A DNA stretch of 64,000 bases from Psychroflexus aestuariivivens (GTDB taxonomy: Bacteria; Bacteroidota; Bacteroidia; Flavobacteriales; Flavobacteriaceae): assembly GCF_004010055.1 (NCBI RefSeq), contig NZ_RQVT01000024.1, forward strand, positions 62,001 through 126,000, written 5' to 3'. The notes beneath the pieces are model-generated. The model saw only the letters and a list, made by a program, of their open reading frames with translations. It was not told the DNA's origin and ran no database searches. The position numbers and the translations under genes are program-made. Positions within the stretch are counted from its first letter, which is position 1. Every line of letters begins with the position of its first letter. Positions 43,726 to 52,176 of this stretch are shown piece after piece.

Positions 43726-44235
43726 ATGTCGAAATCAATTTTATTACTCAGCGACACACATTCATATATAGACGAACGCATATTGCATTGGGGTGAAAAA
43801 GCAGATGAAATTTGGCATGCTGGCGATATTGGAGATAATTCTGTTACAGACCAACTTAAGGAAATCAAACCACTTCGTGCAGTTTATGGAAATATTGACA
43901 GTCATAAAATAAGAGCAGAATTTCCGTTGGATCAACGTTTTGTGCTGGAAGGCGTGGATGTTTGGATGACGCATATTGGCGGTTATCCAAAAAGGTACGA
44001 CAGGCGTATCGATTCAGAAATAAAAAAAAATCCCCCAAAACTATTCATCTCCGGACATTCTCATATTCTGAAAGTCATGCATGACAAAACACTAGGATTG
44101 TTGCATATGAATCCTGGTGCAGCAGGAATACACGGGTTTCACCAGGAGCGCACAATGTTAAGGTTTAAATTGGATAGCGGCCAAATTAAAGATTTGGAAG
44201 TTGTTAAACTTGGAAAACGTGGACAAAAAGCTTAA
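43726..44235 (+). CDS. Metallophosphoesterase, YfcE/MJ0936 type
   Basis: 169 residues from ATG 43726; an in-frame GTG at 43711 adds five residues. Calcineurin-like fold: ILLLSDTHSYIDERI (metal site 1), IWHAGDIGDNSV, AVYGNIDSHKIRAEFP, WMTHIGGYPKRYD, LFISGHSHILKVMHD and HMNPGAAGIHG. Relatives hydrolyse phosphodiesters such as bis-pNPP or 2',3'-cyclic nucleotides; the natural substrate is unknown. Cytoplasmic. Divergent from truA. Confidence 0.9.
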   Translation: MSKSILLLSDTHSYIDERILHWGEKADEIWHAGDIGDNSVTDQLKEIKPLRAVYGNIDSHKIRAEFPLDQRFVLEGVDVWMTHIGGYPKRYDRRIDSEIKKNPPKLFISGHSHILKVMHDKTLGLLHMNPGAAGIHGFHQERTMLRFKLDSGQIKDLEVVKLGKRGQKA

Positions 44236-44237
44236 AC

Positions 44238-44267
44238 AAAAAAAACCCCGAATGGCTTCGGGGTTTC
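44238..44267. terminator. Hairpin terminator, strongest for the DUF4293 gene
   Basis: AAACCCCGAA pairs perfectly with TTCGGGGTTT around a four-base loop. The long T-tract is on the minus strand, so it mainly stops the leftward DUF4293 gene. It also ends the rightward phosphoesterase gene. Confidence 0.85.
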
Positions 44268-44297
44268 AATGCACTAACATTACTAAGATTTGAGTGT

Positions 44298-44708
44298 TTA
44301 ACGCAATCGATCCACAGATTTTACAAGATCTTCGTCCTTTTTGATGGCTTTGTTAGCCAGAGCAATAAAAACGATAGAAATTATAGGAAGAAGCATCCCA
44401 ATACCTTTCTCAGAAATATCCATTTCTCCAGGTAGGCTTAGTGTCCAATATGCGAAAACGCCTACTAAAACAAAGTTCAATATGATGTTCAATCGTCCTA
44501 AAACGAATTGAAATTTTCTCTTTTTAAATAAAAATATTGTAATGAGCGTAACCAAACTTGATAACAAAAACAAAGATATGGCAATTGGTTGAGAAATCGC
44601 ATACATTTCTACATCATCTGAAGTTGTCCACAACGGCAGATAGAAAATTAAGACTGCGTTGAGCAGAATTACAACCAATAAAAATAGGCTTTGAATTCTT
44701 TGAATCAT
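44298..44708 (-). CDS. DUF4293 membrane protein
   Basis: 136 residues, four membrane helices (SLFLLVVILLNAVLIFYL; ISLFLLSSLVTLITIFLF; LNIILNFVLVGVFAYW; IGMLLPIISIVFIALA), beginning MIQRIQSLFL as usual in the family. ATG 44706-44708 is chosen; a longer frame to 44789 lies across the promoter box. DUF4293 is a Bacteroidota membrane family of unknown function, often found beside rho as here. Confidence 0.87.
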   Translation of the reverse strand: MIQRIQSLFLLVVILLNAVLIFYLPLWTTSDDVEMYAISQPIAISLFLLSSLVTLITIFLFKKRKFQFVLGRLNIILNFVLVGVFAYWTLSLPGEMDISEKGIGMLLPIISIVFIALANKAIKKDEDLVKSVDRLR

Positions 44709-44727
44709 AATTTGATTAATTTCTGCA

Positions 44728-44735
44728 CAAAAATA
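44728..44735 (-). promoter_or_regulatory. TAnnTTTG promoter box (TATTTTTG) for the DUF4293 gene
   Basis: Exact -7 consensus on the minus strand 19 bases before the ATG, giving a short leader. Confidence 0.45.
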
Positions 44736-44800
44736 ATAGAATATTTGAGAAATAATATTCTGAAATAAAATAAAGTTGTATAATTGCAATGTCTTCGGAC

Positions 44801-44820
44801 AACTATTTTCCTAAATAGTT
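44801..44820. promoter_or_regulatory. Perfect inverted repeat upstream of rho
   Basis: AACTATTT-TCCT-AAATAGTT, 8-bp arms and a 4-base loop, 73-92 bases before the rho ATG in the divergent region. It could be a leader hairpin or an operator; rho genes in other bacteria are controlled by their own leader. Confidence 0.35.
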
Positions 44821-44892
44821 ATTTATCATCATTTTAAAATTCGAAACTCCTTCGAAAAAAATTAATTTCATAATCTAATTTCATATAAATAA

Positions 44893-46656
44893 ATGTTAGA
44901 AATTATAGAACTTAAGTCTAGAAAGCTTTATGAGTTACAGCAGATAGCTAAAGAACTAAAAGTACCTAAATTCAGAAGTTTAAAGAAGCTCGATTTAATA
45001 TATCAAATACTTGATTATCAGGCTGCTAACCCAAAAAAAATGCAGGAAATCTTAGCTAAAGAAAACGAGGTTTTTAATAAAAGCAAAGAGCCTAAAGAAG
45101 AACCTAAGCCAACAGCTGAGGATTCAACACCCGATAAGAAATCACAAGAAGAATCTGAAGCTCCAAAAAAGCAGAGAAAGCGTCTTTCTAAAAACGAGCC
45201 CAAACCACCTGCCAAAAATCCTTTTGAAAATTCTGATCAAGCAAAACAAGATCAAAAAAAACCTGCTGCTCCTAAAAAACAGCAAGCACAAAAAGAATCT
45301 AAACATAAGCCAGATTCTAAAAAAGCTGAGGAAGATTCTCATAATAAAAAACCAGAATCTAAGCCAAAACCTAAGCCCCATCAAAATAAAAAGGTTCAGG
45401 AAAACAAACAAAAGGACAATAGTCCTAGGCAAAATAAGCCACAGAGTAACAAGCCTAGCAACGATTCTAAACAAAAAAATAACAACGACAAAAGCGGAAA
45501 TCGAGACCAAAAGAATAAATACAAAAATCCAGATTACGAATTTGACTCAATTATAGAAAGTGAAGGTGTTCTTGATCTGATGCAAGATGGTTACGGATTT
45601 TTAAGATCTTCAGACTACAATTATTTATCGTCACCAGATGATATTTATTTATCACAATCTCAAATTAAATTATTCGGTTTAAAAACTGGAGATACTGTTT
45701 TAGGTGAAGTACGACCACCAAAAGAAGGTGAAAAATATTTCCCTTTAATTAAAATTAAAAAAATAAATGGTTTAGACCCAAAAATAGTGAGAGATCGTGT
45801 TTCCTTTGAACACTTGACCCCATTATTTCCTCAAGAAAAGTTTAAACTTGCTGAAAAAAGAAGTACACTTTCTACAAGAATTATAGATTTGTTTTCGCCA
45901 ATTGGAAAAGGACAGCGAGGCATGATTGTTTCTCAGCCAAAAACTGGAAAAACAATGTTGCTAAAAGACATTGCCAACGCCATAGCAGCAAATCACCCAG
46001 AAGTTTATCAAATTGTTTTACTTATAGATGAACGCCCGGAGGAAGTTACCGATATGCAACGAAATGTTCGTGGCGAAGTTGTCGCTTCTACTTTTGATAA
46101 AGAAGCTCATGAACATGTCCGCGTCGCCAATTTGGTTATTGAAAAAGCCAAAAGATTGGTAGAATGTGGTCACGACGTAGTTATTTTGTTAGATTCTATC
46201 ACAAGATTAGCTCGAGCTTACAACACAGTTCAACCAGCAAGTGGAAAAGTTTTGAGTGGTGGTGTAGATGCTAATGCATTGCACAAGCCAAAACGTTTCT
46301 TTGGTGCAGCACGTAATATAGAAAATGGTGGTTCATTGTCTATCATTGCTACAGCACTAACAGATACCGGTTCAAAAATGGATGAAGTAATTTTTGAAGA
46401 ATTTAAAGGTACTGGAAATATGGAATTACAACTCGATCGTAAAATTGCAAATCGTAGAATATTCCCAGCTATCGATTTGACGTCCTCTAGTACTCGTCGC
46501 GATGATTTACTTCTTGACAAAAACCATATTAATAAAATGTGGATTATGAGAAAGTATCTAGCTGACATGAATCCTATAGAAGCCATTGAATTCTTGAATA
46601 CTAGAATAAAAGACACCAAATCCAACGAAGAATTTTTGATGTCGATGAATGGCTAA
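44893..46656 (+). CDS. rho: Transcription termination factor Rho with a long disordered insert
   Basis: 587 residues against about 419 in E. coli. Residues 1-47 are the Rho_N helical domain ([20 protein letters not shown]). About 50-215 is a Lys/Gln/Pro/Asn/Glu-rich low-complexity insert. Then the RNA-binding cold-shock-like domain ([20 protein letters not shown]), the Walker A loop SQPKTGKT at 347-354, [16 protein letters not shown] (Walker B region) and the Q/R loops. All catalytic parts are intact. In Bacteroides a comparable insert drives condensation of Rho and affects termination. Single-gene unit with a strong terminator. Confidence 0.95.
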   Translation: MLEIIELKSRKLYELQQIAKELKVPKFRSLKKLDLIYQILDYQAANPKKMQEILAKENEVFNKSKEPKEEPKPTAEDSTPDKKSQEESEAPKKQRKRLSKNEPKPPAKNPFENSDQAKQDQKKPAAPKKQQAQKESKHKPDSKKAEEDSHNKKPESKPKPKPHQNKKVQENKQKDNSPRQNKPQSNKPSNDSKQKNNNDKSGNRDQKNKYKNPDYEFDSIIESEGVLDLMQDGYGFLRSSDYNYLSSPDDIYLSQSQIKLFGLKTGDTVLGEVRPPKEGEKYFPLIKIKKINGLDPKIVRDRVSFEHLTPLFPQEKFKLAEKRSTLSTRIIDLFSPIGKGQRGMIVSQPKTGKTMLLKDIANAIAANHPEVYQIVLLIDERPEEVTDMQRNVRGEVVASTFDKEAHEHVRVANLVIEKAKRLVECGHDVVILLDSITRLARAYNTVQPASGKVLSGGVDANALHKPKRFFGAARNIENGGSLSIIATALTDTGSKMDEVIFEEFKGTGNMELQLDRKIANRRIFPAIDLTSSSTRRDDLLLDKNHINKMWIMRKYLADMNPIEAIEFLNTRIKDTKSNEEFLMSMNG

Positions 46657-46679
46657 TTTCTTTAAAATAAATTCAATAG

Positions 46680-46717
46680 AAAATCCCTCAAAATTTGAAC
46701 TTTGAGGGATTTTTTTG
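46680..46717. terminator. Terminator between rho and the NADH dehydrogenase gene
   Basis: AAAATCCCTCAAA pairs with TTTGAGGGATTTT around an eight-base loop, followed by a T-run. Rho's own gene ends at an intrinsic terminator. Confidence 0.88.
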
Positions 46718-46738
46718 TTTAAAATTGAAATTGAATTA

Positions 46739-48031
46739 TCAATCTGGAGATTTTAATTTGTTGGCCTTGAAAGGACGGACAATCAACCTTGCGGCACGAT
46801 CATAATTGATGTAACTGTAGGTCCAATTGAAGAATGTAACTATTCTATTTCTGAATCCGACCAAAAACCAGAGATGAATGAACATCCAAATAAACCAAGC
46901 AAAAGCACCTCCAAAATGGGTTTTATCCAAATCAACAACAGCTTTGTTTCTCCCAATGGTTGCCATCGTTCCTTTATCATTATATTCAAATGGTGATAAT
47001 TCTTGTTTATTTTTCATTTTGACCAGATTTTTAGCCAAGTGTTCACCTTGCTGAATAGCTGGTTGAGCCATCATTGGGTGTCCTTTTGGAAAATCTTCAC
47101 TTTGCATTAGTGCAATATCACCAATTGCAAAAATATTGTCATAACCATCAATTTGGTTGAAAACGTTCACATTATATCGGTTGGCTTTTTTCATAAGTGC
47201 AACATCTTTCAAACCTTGAATAGCTGCGCCAGTGACACCAGCGCTCCAAATAAAAGTTTCTGCATGAAAATTATCACCGTTATTGGTTTTTACAATGTTA
47301 TCATCGTAGGATTCGACCATCGTATTTAAGTGAATTTTCACCCCTAAATTCTCTAAGTATTTCTGGGCATTTTGAGAAGATTTTTTGCTCATGGGCGGCA
47401 ATACCGCATCTAAACCTTCAATTAAATGAATTTGAATTTCGTTAGGGTTAATGTCGTGATAATCTTTGGGCACCACATTTTGTCGTAACTCTGCTATAGC
47501 TCCGCTCAATTCTACTCCTGTTGGGCCAGCACCAGCAATCACAAAATTCAGTAAAGCCTTACGTTTTTTTTCATCAGAAGTTATAGTAGCTTCCTCTAAA
47601 TTCTCCAGAATCAAACTTCTCAAATTTAAAGCTTGAGGCACAGTTTTCATCCAAATCGCATTTTCTTCAACGCTTTTATTTCCAAAAAAATTTGTTTTTG
47701 AACCAGTTGCAATAACCAAATAGTCATAAGTTAATTCACCTATATCGGTTTTCAGTGATTGCTGTTCAGCATCAATCTCTTGGACTTCAGCCATTCTGAA
47801 ATAAGCTTTTTTGTTGTTATTCAAAATTTTTCTAATCGGATATGCTATAGAATCTGGTTCGAGTCCTGAAGTAGAAACTTGATAAAGTAAAGGCTGAAAA
47901 GTGTGGTAATTTCGCTTATCTAGCAATACTACCTGAAATTGTTTTTTTCGTAATTTTTTAGCTAAATTTATACCACCAAATCCGCCACCTATTATGACGA
48001 CCCTTGGTAAATCGGTCACTGGAATATTCAT
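46739..48031 (-). CDS. Type II NADH dehydrogenase (NAD(P)/FAD-dependent oxidoreductase)
   Basis: 430 residues. Two dinucleotide-binding folds: VVIIGGGFGGINLAKKLR at the N-terminus for FAD and FVIAGAGPTGVELSGAIAEL near 160 for NADH. Also the quinone-site region KGHPMMAQPAIQQGEHLAKN near 315, and a C-terminal hydrophobic/aromatic stretch (FAWFIWMFIHLWFLVGFRNR) for membrane attachment. It passes electrons from NADH to menaquinone without pumping protons. Convergent with rho, divergent from an ECF sigma gene. Confidence 0.92.
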   Translation of the reverse strand: MNIPVTDLPRVVIIGGGFGGINLAKKLRKKQFQVVLLDKRNYHTFQPLLYQVSTSGLEPDSIAYPIRKILNNNKKAYFRMAEVQEIDAEQQSLKTDIGELTYDYLVIATGSKTNFFGNKSVEENAIWMKTVPQALNLRSLILENLEEATITSDEKKRKALLNFVIAGAGPTGVELSGAIAELRQNVVPKDYHDINPNEIQIHLIEGLDAVLPPMSKKSSQNAQKYLENLGVKIHLNTMVESYDDNIVKTNNGDNFHAETFIWSAGVTGAAIQGLKDVALMKKANRYNVNVFNQIDGYDNIFAIGDIALMQSEDFPKGHPMMAQPAIQQGEHLAKNLVKMKNKQELSPFEYNDKGTMATIGRNKAVVDLDKTHFGGAFAWFIWMFIHLWFLVGFRNRIVTFFNWTYSYINYDRAARLIVRPFKANKLKSPD

Positions 48032-48120
48032 TAGGCTTTTTTTTCTAAAATAATTTATTTTAAGCGAAAAGCTGTAACATTAGGAAAATTTTACTACTTA
48101 TACTTAATAAATAGCGTAAA

Positions 48121-48618
48121 GTGAATCAAGTTTTGGAGGAAGAATTCGTCATGCTTTTGGAGAAAAACCAAAACATCGTGCATAAAATTTGCAGGATGTA
48201 CACCAACGGTGATGAAGTAGCCCACAAAGATTTGTTTCAGGAAATTACAATTCAACTTTGGAAAGCATACCCGAAATTTAGAGGTGATTCTAAATTTAGC
48301 ACTTGGATGTATCGTGTTTCGCTAAATACTGCGATTACACTTTACAGAAAACAAAAGAGAAAAATAAAAACGCAAGATTGGGAAAATGTTGATTTCAAAA
48401 TAAAATCTGAACCTTACGATTCTACTTTGGATGACAATATGAAGTTGATGTATGCTGCTATTAAAGAACTGAATGATATTGATAAAGCTTTGGTTTTGTT
48501 GTACTTGGAAGACAAATCATACACTGAAATTTCCGAAACCCTCGGTATTTCTGAAGTCAATGCTAGAGTGAAAATGAACAGGGTGAAAACAAAGCTAAAA
48601 AAAATACTGAATCCTTAA
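48121..48618 (+). CDS. ECF-type RNA polymerase sigma factor (GTG start)
   Basis: 165 residues. Region 2: QNIVHKICRMYTNGDEVAHK, then LFQEITIQLWKAYPKFRGDS and KFSTWMYRVSLNTAITLYRK. Region 4: IKELNDIDKALVLLYLEDKS, then YTEISETLGISEVNARVKMN. I take GTG 48121 because the conserved MNQVLEEEF start follows it; the next in-frame ATG at 48151 would remove ten conserved-looking residues. A membrane-protein gene starts 3 bases after the stop. Confidence 0.9.
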   Translation: MNQVLEEEFVMLLEKNQNIVHKICRMYTNGDEVAHKDLFQEITIQLWKAYPKFRGDSKFSTWMYRVSLNTAITLYRKQKRKIKTQDWENVDFKIKSEPYDSTLDDNMKLMYAAIKELNDIDKALVLLYLEDKSYTEISETLGISEVNARVKMNRVKTKLKKILNP

Positions 48619-48621
48619 TTT

Positions 48622-49227
48622 ATGGATGAATTAGATTTAATAAAAAAAGACTGGCAAAAACGAAATGAAAATTTGCCTAAATTCTCTGCATCGGAACTAT
48701 ATCCCATGTTAAAAAAGCGCTCCTCTTCTATTGTGAAGTGGATTTTCCTAATCAGCGTTATCGAGTTTTTATTTTGGATAGGCATAGAAATTATTAGTTT
48801 CTCTCAAGAATACATGGATTTGGTAGAAAGCATGGGTTTAGGATTGTTTTTGAGAATTAGCATGGTTATTAATTACATAGTAATAGTCACATTCATTATT
48901 TTATTTTTCAACAATTATAGAAAAATAAAAATCAATGATGACATTAAAACATTGATGAAGAATATTATCAGAACTCGTAAAACTGTAAAATGTTATGTTT
49001 GGTTCAATGTCAGTATTTTTATTATAACTTTTTTAGTTTCAACAATAGCAATGTTAGTAGAGCAAGATTTTCAAGACATGCAAAAAGTGTTGATTGTCGG
49101 AGTAATATTAATTGTAGTTATGACTGTATTTGTTGGTCTTATCTTATTGTTTTATAGATTACTTTACGGTTTTCTAACTAAAAAACTTTATAGAAATTAC
49201 GAACAATTGAAAAGAATAGAATTATAA
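48622..49227 (+). CDS. ECF-linked membrane protein, possible anti-sigma partner
   Basis: 201 residues. A soluble N-terminal stretch of about 37 residues (LDLIKKDWQKRNENLPKFSA) is followed by four membrane helices (about 38-60, 74-97, 124-142, 150-175) and a basic tail. The layout, a short cytoplasmic part before membrane helices and a 3-base gap to an ECF sigma gene, is what an anti-sigma factor would show. No known anti-sigma domain is recognisable, though. In databases such proteins are often mislabelled as carotene monooxygenases. Confidence 0.7.
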   Translation: MDELDLIKKDWQKRNENLPKFSASELYPMLKKRSSSIVKWIFLISVIEFLFWIGIEIISFSQEYMDLVESMGLGLFLRISMVINYIVIVTFIILFFNNYRKIKINDDIKTLMKNIIRTRKTVKCYVWFNVSIFIITFLVSTIAMLVEQDFQDMQKVLIVGVILIVVMTVFVGLILLFYRLLYGFLTKKLYRNYEQLKRIEL

Positions 49228-50124
49228 TTATGCTCTTGGATGAAATTTTTCCATAACTGACCTTAAATGTGTTCGATCCAAATGCATATAAATTTCTGTT
49301 GTTGTAATACTTTCGTGACCTAACATTTGTTGGATGGCACGCAAATTAGCTCCGTTTTCCAAAAGGTGTGTTGCAAACGAATGACGAAACGTATGCGGAC
49401 TTATTTTTTTAGTCAAATTTGCTTCTTTGGCCAAGCTTTTTATCATTGTAAAAATCATGGCACGAGTTAATTGGCGACCGTAACGATTTAGAAACAAAAC
49501 ATCCACAGCTTCGGGCTTTATATCACGATGAATGCGTACTTCATTTTTATAGATATTTATAAATTTTTGAGTATAATCATTTACTGGCACCACACGCTCC
49601 TTATTGCCTTTACCAATCACTCGGATGAAGCCTTCCTCAAAAAACAAGTCAGAAATTCTCAACTCAATTAGTTCACTCACACGCAAACCACAACCATAAA
49701 GTGTTTCGACGATCGCACGATTACGTTCACCTTGGGGATGAGACAAATCTATAGTTTCAATAAGTTTATCAATATCAGCAGTAGAAAGTGTATCGGGCAA
49801 CTTCCGTCCTATTTTAGGAGAATCGATAAGTTCTAATGGATTGTCTTTCCTGTAATCTTCAAAAATAAGATAATTGAAAAAACTTTTCAATCCTGAAATA
49901 ATTCTGGCCTGTGACCTGGCGTTTACAAACTGAGAAATCGAATAAATAAATTCCTGAACTGTAGTTTCAGAAATATTTTCAGGTGTGATTTTTATTTCGT
50001 GATTTTCTAAAAAATTCTTCAACTTTTCAACATCCATTTTGTAGTTGGCTATAGAATTATCTGCCAAACCACGTTCAATTTTTAAAAAATAAGTGAAATC
50101 TGAAATTGCTTGCGTCCAATTCAT
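49228..50124 (-). CDS. xerD: Tyrosine recombinase XerD
   Basis: 298 residues. N-terminal SAM-like DNA-binding domain (ISDFTYFLKIERGLADNSIA), then the catalytic domain with Arg in CGLRVSELIELR, Lys in GKGNKERVVPV, HTFRHSFATHLLENGANLR, the second His in MLGHES and the nucleophile Tyr in TTEIYMHL. It resolves chromosome dimers at dif together with XerC. No phage or integron genes lie nearby, so it is the housekeeping enzyme. ATG 50122-50124 is chosen; a longer frame begins in the terminator hairpin of bcp. Confidence 0.93.
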   Translation of the reverse strand: MNWTQAISDFTYFLKIERGLADNSIANYKMDVEKLKNFLENHEIKITPENISETTVQEFIYSISQFVNARSQARIISGLKSFFNYLIFEDYRKDNPLELIDSPKIGRKLPDTLSTADIDKLIETIDLSHPQGERNRAIVETLYGCGLRVSELIELRISDLFFEEGFIRVIGKGNKERVVPVNDYTQKFINIYKNEVRIHRDIKPEAVDVLFLNRYGRQLTRAMIFTMIKSLAKEANLTKKISPHTFRHSFATHLLENGANLRAIQQMLGHESITTTEIYMHLDRTHLRSVMEKFHPRA

Positions 50125-50134
50125 GGGCTGAATA

Positions 50135-50174
50135 AAAAACACTTGATTTCAATATTTTGTCATCAAGTGTTTTT
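50135..50174 (-). terminator. Terminator after bcp, before xerD
   Basis: AAAAACACTTGAT and ATCAAGTGTTTTT form a perfect 13-bp stem with a 14-base loop; T-run on the minus strand. It separates bcp from xerD although both read leftward. Confidence 0.85.
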
Positions 50175-50183
50175 GAATTTATT

Positions 50184-50633
50184 TTATAAAATTTGCTCGG
50201 TATGCGCTTTGGTTTTTACTTTTTTGATGACGTCTTCAATCACGCCGTTTTCATCAATTACAAAAGTTGTCCGGTGAATGCCTTCATATTCTTTACCCAT
50301 AAATTTTTTTGGTCCCCAAACACCAAAAGCTTCAATCACAGATTTATCTTCATCGGCAAGAAGTGGAAAAGGCAATTCATATTTATTTTTAAAATTTTGT
50401 TGGCGTTTTGGAGAATCTGCGCTCACACCTAAAATTTCATAACCTTTGGATTGAAAGGCTTCCCAATTGTCACGCAAATTACAAGCTTCCGCAGTACAAC
50501 CTGGTGTACTGGCTTTTGGATAAAAGAAAACAACTAGTTTTTTGCCTTTGTAATCTTCCAATTTGTGCACATTTCCATCCTGATCTTTAGCTTCAAAATT
50601 TGGGGCTTGATTGCCTGCTTCTAATGTTGTCAT
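50184..50633 (-). CDS. bcp: Thioredoxin-dependent thiol peroxidase (Bcp/PrxQ)
   Basis: 149 residues. Peroxiredoxin that reduces hydrogen and organic peroxides. Seen: APNFEAKDQDGNVHKLEDYK, then FYPKASTPGCTAEACNLRDN with the peroxidatic Cys and the resolving Cys five residues later, and GVWGPKKFMGKEYEGIHRTT. The Cys-x4-Cys spacing is that of E. coli Bcp. Divergent from nth with only 30 bases between the starts, so the two promoters must overlap. Confidence 0.94.
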   Translation of the reverse strand: MTTLEAGNQAPNFEAKDQDGNVHKLEDYKGKKLVVFFYPKASTPGCTAEACNLRDNWEAFQSKGYEILGVSADSPKRQQNFKNKYELPFPLLADEDKSVIEAFGVWGPKKFMGKEYEGIHRTTFVIDENGVIEDVIKKVKTKAHTEQIL

Positions 50634-50663
50634 AATTATTATTTTTGTTTAAAAGTAAAGTAA

Positions 50664-51326
50664 ATGAAAAAATCTGAAAAAGTAGATTTCGTTATAAATA
50701 CGTTAAAGGATATTTATCCTGAAATTCCAATTCCACTAGACCACAAAGATCCTTACACTTTACTGATTGCGGTTTTGCTTTCTGCACAGAGTACAGATAT
50801 TAAAGTTAATCAAATTACCCCACTTCTATTTGAAAAAGCGGATAATCCGTGGGATATGGTGAAACTTTCTGTAGATGAAATTAGAAATATTATAAAACCT
50901 GTTGGTTTGTCGCCTATGAAATCTAAAGGAATTCACGGTTTGTCTGAAATTTTAATTGAAAAATATAATGGAAAAGTGCCACAAAATTTTGAAGCTTTAG
51001 AGGAGTTGCCAGCGGTTGGTCACAAAACTGCTAGTGTGGTCTTGGCACAAGCTTTTGATATTCCAACTTTCCCTGTCGATACTCATATTCACCGGTTGAT
51101 GTACCGTTGGGGTTTAAGTACTGGCAAAAATGTAAAAGTTACAGAAAAAGATGCCAAGCGCTTATTTCCTGAATATCTTTGGAATGAATTGCATCTTCAA
51201 ATCATTTGGTACGGAAGAGAATATTCTCAAGCTAGAGGTTGGAATTTAGACAATGATATTATCACTAAAACTATTGGCAGGAAATCCGTTATCAATGAAT
51301 ATTATATGAAAAAAGCCCCTAAATAG
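50664..51326 (+). CDS. nth: Endonuclease III family DNA glycosylase without the Fe-S cluster
   Basis: 220 residues. Base-excision glycosylase/AP lyase for oxidised pyrimidines. Seen: the helix-hairpin-helix LEELPAVGHKTASVVLAQAF with catalytic Lys121, and FPVDTHIHRLMYRWGLS with catalytic Asp139. E. coli Nth has four C-terminal cysteines (C-x6-C-x2-C-x5-C) that hold a [4Fe-4S] cluster. Here the matching region (QARGWNLDNDIITKTIGRKS) has none, so the cluster is absent. The catalytic residues are intact, so activity is still expected. Confidence 0.9.
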   Translation: MKKSEKVDFVINTLKDIYPEIPIPLDHKDPYTLLIAVLLSAQSTDIKVNQITPLLFEKADNPWDMVKLSVDEIRNIIKPVGLSPMKSKGIHGLSEILIEKYNGKVPQNFEALEELPAVGHKTASVVLAQAFDIPTFPVDTHIHRLMYRWGLSTGKNVKVTEKDAKRLFPEYLWNELHLQIIWYGREYSQARGWNLDNDIITKTIGRKSVINEYYMKKAPK

Positions 51327-51336
51327 AGGCTTTTAT
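51309..51336. terminator. Bidirectional terminator after nth
   Basis: AAAAGCCCCT pairs with AGAGGCTTTT with one mismatch around a four-base loop; it overlaps the nth stop. T-run on both strands; it also ends the 49-residue gene on the other strand. Confidence 0.65.
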
Positions 51337-51357
51337 GGTTTTAAAAGTTAAGATTTT

Positions 51358-51507
51358 TCAGTTTTGAATAAATTCAAAAGTTGAATTTTTATGTGAAATC
51401 ACCTTCAAAGCTTTTGAGTAATTCAGAATGAAATCTATAGTTTTCCGTTTAGGTTTCATTCGTTGTCCTGATTTTTGTGTTGATTCATTCAAGTAGATTT
51501 TTGCCAT
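51358..51507 (-). CDS. Small 49-residue protein behind an ECF sigma factor
   Basis: ATG 51505-51507, stop TGA 51358-51360. The protein is basic: MAKIYLNESTQKSGQRMKPK, then TIDFILNYSKALKVI and a closing FEFIQN. No signal peptide or membrane helix; the second half would form one amphipathic helix followed by a strand. The stretch (T-x-DFILNYSKALKV) resembles small flavobacterial proteins I have seen without a name, which supports it being real. It lies 55 bases downstream of the ECF sigma gene on the same strand and is closed by the hairpin at 51309-51336, so both are likely one transcript. Confidence 0.6.
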   Translation of the reverse strand: MAKIYLNESTQKSGQRMKPKRKTIDFILNYSKALKVISHKNSTFEFIQN

Positions 51508-51562
51508 ATTGATAGATTTAAATCAAAGTAATAACGTCAAAAATTTACTTTTATTGTAATCG

Positions 51563-52150
51563 TTAATTGGTAAGGACAACCTGGTGTTTTTCTATGATTT
51601 TGCGCAAATTTATCAATGCGTATCGCATGCGACCTAAAGCAGTATTGATACTGACATCGGTTTTTAAAGCGATTTCTTTGAAACTCATTTCTTTGAAAAT
51701 TCGCATTTGCAAAACGTCATGTTGATCTTCTGGCAATTCTTTGATTAGCTCGTGTAAATCCATTTCGATCTGTGACTTTATAATTTGCTTTTCAGCATTT
51801 AAAGTTCCATCTGTAAGAAAATCTAGAATTTCAAAATCACCTTTGCTTTCAAATTTTGGCATACGACTACTTTTTCTGAAATGATCAATCACTAAATTAT
51901 GTGCAATACGCATAACCCAAGGTAAAAATTTACCTTCTTCATTGTATTTTCCACGCTTCAAAGTATTGATAACTTTGATAAATGTATCTTGAAAGATATC
52001 TTCAGCTAAATCTTTGTCGTAAACTTTAGAGAATATAAAACTGTAAATTTTTTGTTCGTGACGATTAATCAGGATTGATAATGCTTGCTCCTCACCTGCC
52101 ATGTAACTCTTGACCAAAGTGGCCTCAGAAGAAATTTTTTTCCTATTCAT
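51563..52150 (-). CDS. ECF-type RNA polymerase sigma factor
   Basis: 195 residues from ATG 52150; an in-frame GTG at 52159 is less likely. Region 2: ALSILINRHEQKIYSFIFSK, then DLAEDIFQDTFIKVINTLKR and GKFLPWVMRIAHNLVIDHFR. Region 4: LIKELPEDQHDVLQMRIFKE, then MSFKEIALKTDVSINTALGR. This sequence type is strongly conserved across flavobacteria. No anti-sigma gene adjoins; the 49-residue gene follows. A 20-bp inverted repeat sits 27 bases upstream of the ATG. Confidence 0.92.
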   Translation of the reverse strand: MNRKKISSEATLVKSYMAGEEQALSILINRHEQKIYSFIFSKVYDKDLAEDIFQDTFIKVINTLKRGKYNEEGKFLPWVMRIAHNLVIDHFRKSSRMPKFESKGDFEILDFLTDGTLNAEKQIIKSQIEMDLHELIKELPEDQHDVLQMRIFKEMSFKEIALKTDVSINTALGRMRYALINLRKIIEKHQVVLTN

Positions 52151-52176
52151 ACTTTTCACTTATTTATTAATATTGT

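Noticed and set aside
45142-45510. Long open frame on the minus strand inside rho
   Set aside because: It mirrors the low-complexity Lys/Gln-rich insert; the Arg/Phe/Leu-rich product has no domain or start context.
49228-50124. Tyrosine recombinase as a sign of an integrated element
   Set aside because: Motifs and length fit housekeeping XerD, and no element genes, attachment repeats or tRNA adjoin it.
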